This document shows positions 62,021-64,000 of a stretch of 64,000 nucleotides of DNA, piece by piece; the stretch's first letter is position 1; each line of letters starts with the position of its first letter. Below the pieces are notes generated by a model, which saw nothing but the letters and a program-made list of their open reading frames with translations, was not told the DNA's origin and ran no database searches. Both the position numbers and the translations under genes were made by a program. The DNA is from Pyrenochaeta sp. MPI-SDFR-AT-0127 (taxonomy: Eukaryota > Ascomycota > Dothideomycetes > Pleosporales > Cucurbitariaceae): NCBI GenBank assembly GCA_020747015.1, contig JAGTJM010000008.1, forward strand, positions 248,001 to 312,000, written 5' to 3'.

Positions 62021-62493
62021 TTATATGGTCATGTGCTCACGGGCACCGATGAGCGGATAGCGGTTTTGGGCACAAAGCCTATCAGATGAGCAGTTACGCT
62101 CATCTCCGAAAACTATGCAGAATAGGCTAATTACGACCATTCTACCCAACTTGCATTGGTCGTAGAGTGTCAAATTAACGATGCGTCCGCTGGAAGGCTG
62201 AACCACAGCCTTACGACTCGGCCCCAACACTTACTGTCTTCGGTCAGAGGCTTATTGAAGCTCTCATCGAAATAAGCTGCATGCTTGAAGATCGTCTCAA
62301 GCGGCGTATGTGGTGTAGGAATCTTTCCTGGTTTGAACCACGATGGCATCCCGCGAGGCAGAACCGGAGGCGCAGTCTGATAGCCTCTGTTTGAGATTTG
62401 TGCAACCGTGTGTGAATTTCTAAGTATAAGAGTCTTGGTCTGGCCTTGCGTTATTATCTCAGGCTGGCATGAAGCTTTTGTCATTAATCTCAT
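62021..62493 (-). CDS. Small two-exon hypothetical protein
   Basis: Exons are 62235-62493 and 62021-62112, separated by a 122-bp intron with a perfect GTAAGT donor and a TGCATAG acceptor, in phase; 116 residues. The exon 1 end (LETIFKHAAYFDESFNKPL) reads like coding sequence and joins to FGDERNCSSDRLC. No domain or signal peptide is seen. The start at MRLMTK is a guess; the frame extends further upstream, overlapping the promoter of the divergent secreted-protein gene. Confidence 0.4.
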
Positions 62494-62553
62494 ACTAAGC
62501 AATTGATCTGTTGTATTGGTCACCGTTTCCGGAAACACGAAGTACATCAGCAA

Positions 62554-64000
62554 ATGATGCATTCAGCCTTATTACTACTAGCTATTAGCCACCTCTCCTG
62601 CGCATCGTTATCATTGACGGAGTTCAACGCTCCCCCTTTTTCATCGAGCTACAGGACCCTGAAAGCAGCAAAGAGACATCGCGATATTCTCGCTCGAAGT
62701 GATAAAATATTCCTTGGGCAGGAGGTCGAGCTTGTGTACGCCGAACATGACCGTGGTGAAACTGTCATGTCTGCTCAAGTTCGTCTTGAGGCAGATTGGC
62801 CAACCCTACTCTTGGAAGACTTTGATCATCATCTGGAAAGGGTCGAATGCATCGGATCGAAGATGACAGTCACTGTACGAAGTGCGGGGTTATACAGCAA
62901 AGCTAAAGACGCATGTTCGTCATTAGTTGGTGGACTACTCATATCTTCACACCATACTTGTGGAGACGAAGGCGCACACACAGTATATAGGTATGTGGCC
63001 TCCAGTATCCGTATTCCAGATACTAATTTTATAAGGGTCATGAACCTTACTTTTTTTGACAGCTCACATCAAATTGAATTCGATCTCAAAGAGAGTATTA
63101 TAGAGAAAGAATTCCGCACTGTCACGATCGATTTTGGTCAAACTGACGAACACTACGTGATTCATCGACATAAACGTCTTTTACGTAGAGTTCCTGCGGA
63201 TCGGTCACGAGATCCGACACGAACAGCTGTTGGCCGACCGACTGGTGTATCCGTAATTCCAACGGAATCCGTGGTCAATCAAATTGAGGAAACGAAGAAC
63301 GTAACAAATTTGATGTTCGAACAAGTCAACACGACTTTCTTTTGAGGGAACCTCAAAAAAAATCCTATCCTTCTTGGTTGTGCCAACTGTAGTACGAAAG
63401 GCGAACTGATCACAGCCTCTGCAAGTTTTCGATTAGATTTAGGCGCATGGTTCCAGGGTAAAGACGATGATCCAGTTAAAACCGGCTTTGTCCAATTCGA
63501 GCTCAACGGATTTGAAATGTCGATTGGGCTGAAGGCTGTCCCCGCCGGTGTTCTGAAAAGAGAAAACGAATTACTTGAATTCCTCGCACTCGGCTTTAAG
63601 GTAAGCTTGAGATATCAACCTAGGTTGTGTTCAAGATTACTAAGCGGTACTGTAGATTCCAAAAATTGGATCGTTTGGTGTCACGATTGCTCTAGCTTAT
63701 TTCGTGGATGTCAAAGTACAAGGAGCTGTGGAATTAAGGTTTGGGTTTGATGTGAAAGTAAGCCTCTGTTGTGCGAACTCTGGTGATCTTTGTCGGTGCT
63801 GACAAACCCCAAGGTACCAAATTCACGAGCTCGTCTCGATATCGCCGAGATGCAGGATTCCGCTATCGAAGGATTCGGGGAAACTGAAGTGACGCTGAAG
63901 CCTCTTTCGGCCAACGTATCTAATCTCGAATTTAGCATAGTTGGGGGCCTCAAACCTAAGATCACAGCAGGCTTAGAATTTTTAGGGGTTGGATTTCGTG
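62554..64000 (+). CDS. Secreted DUF7029/DUF7223-like protein with in-frame TGA (3' end beyond window)
   Basis: The start MMHSALLLLAISHLSCASLS is a clear signal peptide. It is followed by a beta-rich domain (WPTLLLEDFDHHLERVECI .. GGLLISSHHTCG .. VMNLTFFD), consistent with DUF7029 of fungal secreted proteins. A TGA at 63343-63345 interrupts the frame after NTTFF. The same frame then continues with NPILLGCANCSTKGELI, the typical opening of the partner domain DUF7223. Two introns follow (63601-63655, 63758-63813), both canonical, and the frame stays open to the right edge. N-glycosylation sites (NVTN, NTTF) flank the stop. It is probably a nonsense allele, a decaying gene or a sequence error; readthrough is possible but unproven. 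Confidence 0.7.

Overview
The window is a piece of a filamentous ascomycete nuclear genome. It has spliced genes with short introns (mostly 47-140 bp, GT..AG, often with a CTRAC-like branch site), conserved eukaryotic genes (ATG2, an ELL-type elongation factor, a UBC11-type E2, RAX1) and fungal-specific families (HET, PigL_N-like, Dal5-type MFS, HSPA12-like Hsp70). The protein flavour suggests Dothideomycetes/Pleosporales; that placement is an inference. Exon boundaries were read by eye from splice consensus, phase and protein continuity.

Left part (1-18.6 kb): the 3'-truncated autophagy gene ATG2 (minus) shares a divergent promoter with an ADGF/CECR1-type adenosine deaminase-like gene (plus). 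Two related small C2H2 zinc-finger genes follow (8.8 and 10.6 kb, both minus). Then come a probable mitochondrial single-span protein, a 759-aa coiled-coil protein with a Cys-rich N-terminus and a uORF, and a HET-domain protein.

Middle (18.6-34 kb) is the gene-poor accessory part. It holds a C2H2 transcription factor, an unusual protein that carries only the first Hsp70/actin ATP-binding loop, a field of recurring GGCC..CCAAT blocks, a six-exon MFS transporter, and a UBA-like gene whose conserved Trp codon is read as TAG. About 2 kb of AT-richer DNA without a clear gene follows.

Right-centre (34-54.5 kb) is housekeeping. It has a conserved hypothetical gene with an apparent 1-nt frameshift, a DUF2237 gene, ELL, a 3.8-kb GC-rich gap, UBC11/UBE2C, a gamma-glutamylcyclotransferase-like gene, a RING-TM protein, a 2OG-Fe(II) dioxygenase, RAX1 and a DUF155/RMND1-like protein.

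Right end (54.8-64 kb) is accessory again. It holds a 13-exon HSPA12-like Hsp70, a single-pass membrane protein, a protein with a PigL_N-like helical N-terminus, a small two-exon gene, and a secreted DUF7029/DUF7223-like gene that carries an in-frame TGA and runs off the right edge.

No rRNA, tRNA, CRISPR or intact transposon was recognised. The most notable signals are two in-frame stops and one frameshift in otherwise well preserved frames, the Hsp70-loop orphan, and the duplicated zinc-finger pair.
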